From: Bdellovibrionota bacterium | Lineage (GTDB): Bacteria > Bdellovibrionota > Bdellovibrionia > Bdellovibrionales > JAEYZS01 | DNA: 32,577 bases | Direction: 5' to 3' | Assembly (NCBI GenBank): GCA_963169515.1 | Contig: CAUJEF010000145.1 | Coordinates: 1-32,577, forward strand | Shown here: positions 30,165-32,577 of the stretch, one piece after another | Position numbering within the stretch: the stretch's first letter is position 1 | Layout: each line of letters opens with the position of its first letter | Notes under the pieces: generated by a model | Database searches by the model: none | Seen by the model: only the letters and a program-made list of their open reading frames with translations | What the model was told of the DNA's origin: nothing | Made by a program: the position numbers and the translations under genes

Positions 30165-32577
30165 ATGACGAAAAAAGCAGCAGGTTCTGCTCGAAAACTT
30201 GTGATTGTAGAGTCTCCGACGAAAGCAAAGACAATCAGAAAATTTCTTGGCAAGAATTTTATGGTTGAATCTTGCATGGGACATGTTCGTGATTTGCCCC
30301 AATCCGCCAAGGACATTCCTGAAAAATATAAAAAACAAGCCTGGGCAAAGCTTGGCGTGAATACTGAAAAGGATTTTGAACCGCTCTATTGCATACCCAA
30401 CAATAAAAAAAAGGTTGTAAGTCAGCTGAGGGATTTAATCGACAAAGCCGATGAACTTTATCTTGCGACGGACGAAGACCGCGAAGGTGAGAGCATATCA
30501 TGGCATTTGCTTCAGCTCTTAAAGCCTAAAGTTCCGGTGAAACGTATGGTCTTCCACGAGATCACTGAAGATGCAATTAAGGACGCCTTAGAAAATCCTC
30601 GAAAAATCGACGACAATCTTGTACATGCCCAGGAGGCTCGCCGAATATTAGACCGCTTGGTGGGTTATACGCTTTCTCCTATTATATGGAAGAAAATTGC
30701 GTTTGGCTTGTCGGCGGGAAGGGTGCAGTCGGTTGCTGTAAAACTCATATCTGAGCGGGAAGCGCTGAGGTTAAAATTTAGAAAGGCTGAATATTGTGGC
30801 CTTCAGGCCCTTGGTGAAAAAGATAAGCAGGAGTTTTTGAGCAAATTGTCTATATATAAGGACAAGAAGATCGCCACGGGTAAGGATTTCGACAGTGAAA
30901 CGGGCGAGCTGATCAAAAATAAGAAAAGCGACCTGCTGCAACTTTCTAAAAAAGAAGCTCAAAAAATACTGGATGAAATTAAAGGGAAAAAGCTGGTCGT
31001 TGAAAGCGTGGAAGACCGACCTATTTCGCGCTCCCCATATGCTCCGTTCATAACCTCAACATTGCAACAGGACGCCAGCCGGAAGTTTGGTTGGACTGCT
31101 CGAAATACAATGAGAACTGCTCAAACGCTGTATGAGAATGGTTTGATTACCTATATGCGTACGGACTCGACAGTTCTATCCGCACAAGCGCTAAAGGCGG
31201 CTCGAGCACAAGTGAAAGAACTGTATGGTGATAAGTATCTGCCGTCTGGACCACGATCCTATGAAAAGAAAAAAGTAAAAGGTGCGCAAGAGGCGCATGA
31301 AGCCATTCGCCCTGCAGGAAACAATTTTAAAATACCGAAAGAGACGGGTTTGTCCGGAGACCCCTATAAGCTGTACGAACTGATTTGGATGAGAACTTTG
31401 GCTTCGCAGATGGTGGATTCAAGGCAACGCCAAACGCAAGTGCGGCTGGGACATGGCAATGCAACATTTTCAGCATCGGGTACGGTGATTGAGTTCCCAG
31501 GCTTCCTCAAAGTGTACGAGGAAAGCCAAGACGACGTATCTGACGAGGAAAATTCACAGTTACCCGCACTGAAGAAGGGAGATTCGATTACTGTTCGAAA
31601 ACTAGAGGTTACTGAACATGAAACAAAGCCGCCAAGTCGATTTACCGAGGCTGGTTTGATTCAGGTCATGGAAAAAGAAGGTATTGGTCGTCCATCAACA
31701 TACGCCGCAATTCTTGGAACAATTCAAGATCGTGGTTATGTCACTAAGCAAGGGAACACCCTAAAGCCGACCTTTACGGCAATGATCGTAAGCCAATTGC
31801 TAGAAAAATATTTCCCTGAATATGTGGACCTTGGGTTTACGTCTGCAATGGAAAATTCCCTTGATGAGATTGCATCGGGCGACTTGGAGTCAGTAAAGTA
31901 TTTAAAAGATGTGTATCTTGGGAAAAATGGTCTAAAGAAATTGGTAGAAACTCAAGATAAGAAAATTGACCCTGATGAAGCCCGTGCGATTAGGCTTTTT
32001 GGGCTCGATGAATTCGTATTTAAGGTTGGCCGTTATGGTGCGTATGTTTGCCGAAAAGAAAAGGGCGAGGAAATTTGTGCTTCAATACCAGAAACGCATG
32101 CGCCCTCAGAATTGAACGCAGATATTATCAACAAGTTGATCGATCAAAAAATCAAAGGTGCTGACGCATTCGCGACGGATCCGAAAACAAAAAAGAAGAT
32201 TTATGTTTTAACCGGTCGATATGGCCCATACGTGCAGCTGGGCGAATCGGACGAAGAAAAACCAAAACGAGTTTCAATTCCACCGACAATTCAGCCAGAA
32301 AATATTACATTAAACCAAGTGATGACGTTGATTAGTTTACCGGCAACACTCGGAACGCACCCTAAAACCAAAAAAGAAATCAAAATGAGTATTGGCCGAT
32401 TTGGCCCATACATTCTTCATGATGGTGAGTTCCGATCCATTCCCAAAACGGATAGCATTTTCGATATGGACTTGAAAAGGGCGGTTGAAATTTTGGCCGA
32501 GCCTAAAAAAGGCCGTGGTGGAAGAAAATCATCCGTGTTGAAAGAACTCGGAAAACATCCGGATAATAACGAAAAAG
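30165..32577 (+). CDS. topA: DNA topoisomerase I, C-terminus cut by window end
   Basis: At least 804 residues are visible; the frame is open at the window edge. The start has AGGAAG 4 nt upstream. A TOPRIM domain with E16 (VIVESPTKAKT) and D103-x-D105-x-E107 (ATDEDREGE) is followed by the type IA core with catalytic Tyr330 (GLITYMRTDST). After that come at least three C-terminal topoisomerase repeats (VGRYGAYV, LTGRYGPYV, IGRFGPYIL) in place of Cys4 zinc fingers, and a Lys/Gly-rich end. It relaxes negative supercoils and is essential. Confidence 0.97.
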   Translation, partial: MTKKAAGSARKLVIVESPTKAKTIRKFLGKNFMVESCMGHVRDLPQSAKDIPEKYKKQAWAKLGVNTEKDFEPLYCIPNNKKKVVSQLRDLIDKADELYLATDEDREGESISWHLLQLLKPKVPVKRMVFHEITEDAIKDALENPRKIDDNLVHAQEARRILDRLVGYTLSPIIWKKIAFGLSAGRVQSVAVKLISEREALRLKFRKAEYCGLQALGEKDKQEFLSKLSIYKDKKIATGKDFDSETGELIKNKKSDLLQLSKKEAQKILDEIKGKKLVVESVEDRPISRSPYAPFITSTLQQDASRKFGWTARNTMRTAQTLYENGLITYMRTDSTVLSAQALKAARAQVKELYGDKYLPSGPRSYEKKKVKGAQEAHEAIRPAGNNFKIPKETGLSGDPYKLYELIWMRTLASQMVDSRQRQTQVRLGHGNATFSASGTVIEFPGFLKVYEESQDDVSDEENSQLPALKKGDSITVRKLEVTEHETKPPSRFTEAGLIQVMEKEGIGRPSTYAAILGTIQDRGYVTKQGNTLKPTFTAMIVSQLLEKYFPEYVDLGFTSAMENSLDEIASGDLESVKYLKDVYLGKNGLKKLVETQDKKIDPDEARAIRLFGLDEFVFKVGRYGAYVCRKEKGEEICASIPETHAPSELNADIINKLIDQKIKGADAFATDPKTKKKIYVLTGRYGPYVQLGESDEEKPKRVSIPPTIQPENITLNQVMTLISLPATLGTHPKTKKEIKMSIGRFGPYILHDGEFRSIPKTDSIFDMDLKRAVEILAEPKKGRGGRKSSVLKELGKHPDNNEK

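Overview
The window looks like chromosomal DNA of a Bdellovibrionota-type bacterium (Bdellovibrio or Bacteriovorax relatives). This is an inference. It rests on the moderately AT-rich base composition, the many small exported proteins without clear families, the combination of lipid A synthesis (lpxD) with a serine palmitoyltransferase-like enzyme, and a REP-associated tyrosine transposase of a kind I recall from that phylum. The Gram-negative envelope is shown directly by LpxD, a porin and two lipoproteins. The genetic code appears standard, apart from one in-frame TGA at the left edge.

Layout. 1-1492: minus-strand pair of a beta-propeller lipoprotein, broken by an in-frame stop, and an outer-membrane-like protein. 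1621-2472: zeta-toxin-like P-loop kinase with a translationally coupled Lys-rich 58-residue partner, beside tRNA-Pro(TGG). 2727-4052: porin with a strong terminator, then a REP-like double palindrome. 4131-5642: three unrecognised exported or membrane proteins. 5695-8716: two-gene signalling unit, a PilZ-methyltransferase of the 3-hydroxy-fatty-acid methyl ester synthase (PhcB-like) type plus a six-TM class III nucleotide cyclase with a C-terminal zinc ribbon. 8713-9678: acyl-lipid desaturase. 9834-10872: divergent ribosomal protein genes L28-L24 and S18, away from their usual operons. 10903-14316: sphingolipid-type locus with an alpha-oxoamine synthase (SPT-like), a GNAT protein resembling bacterial ceramide synthase, and an exported partner.

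14414-16367: small exported proteins around a nitrilase-family amidase. 16357-18422: rdgB, rph and an N-acetylmuramoyl-L-alanine amidase on the minus strand. 18543-20279: rlmL-like methyltransferase, cytidine deaminase and a coupled 44-residue protein. 20281-22874: metG and lpxD, overlapping by 4 nt. 22930-26098: Lys-rich protein with a PcrA-tail-like domain, infA and tex. 26159-27846: lipoprotein and small exported protein behind an intrinsic terminator that may be an attenuator. 28093-29199: RAYT transposase and a gene-poor stretch. 29200-29994: HAD phosphatase. 30165 to the end: topA, cut off by the window edge.

Most of the window is housekeeping (tRNA, ribosomal proteins, IF-1, MetG, RNase PH, TopA, Tex). 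The accessory interest lies in three places. The PilZ-methyltransferase/cyclase pair could link c-di-GMP, a methyl-ester signal and a cyclic nucleotide. The SPT plus GNAT pair, with the exported neighbour and a desaturase nearby, suggests sphingolipid or ceramide-like lipid synthesis. The ribosomal trio L28-L24//S18 has promoters that face each other's genes and may be paralogues. All three are readings of sequence motifs and context, not demonstrated functions.
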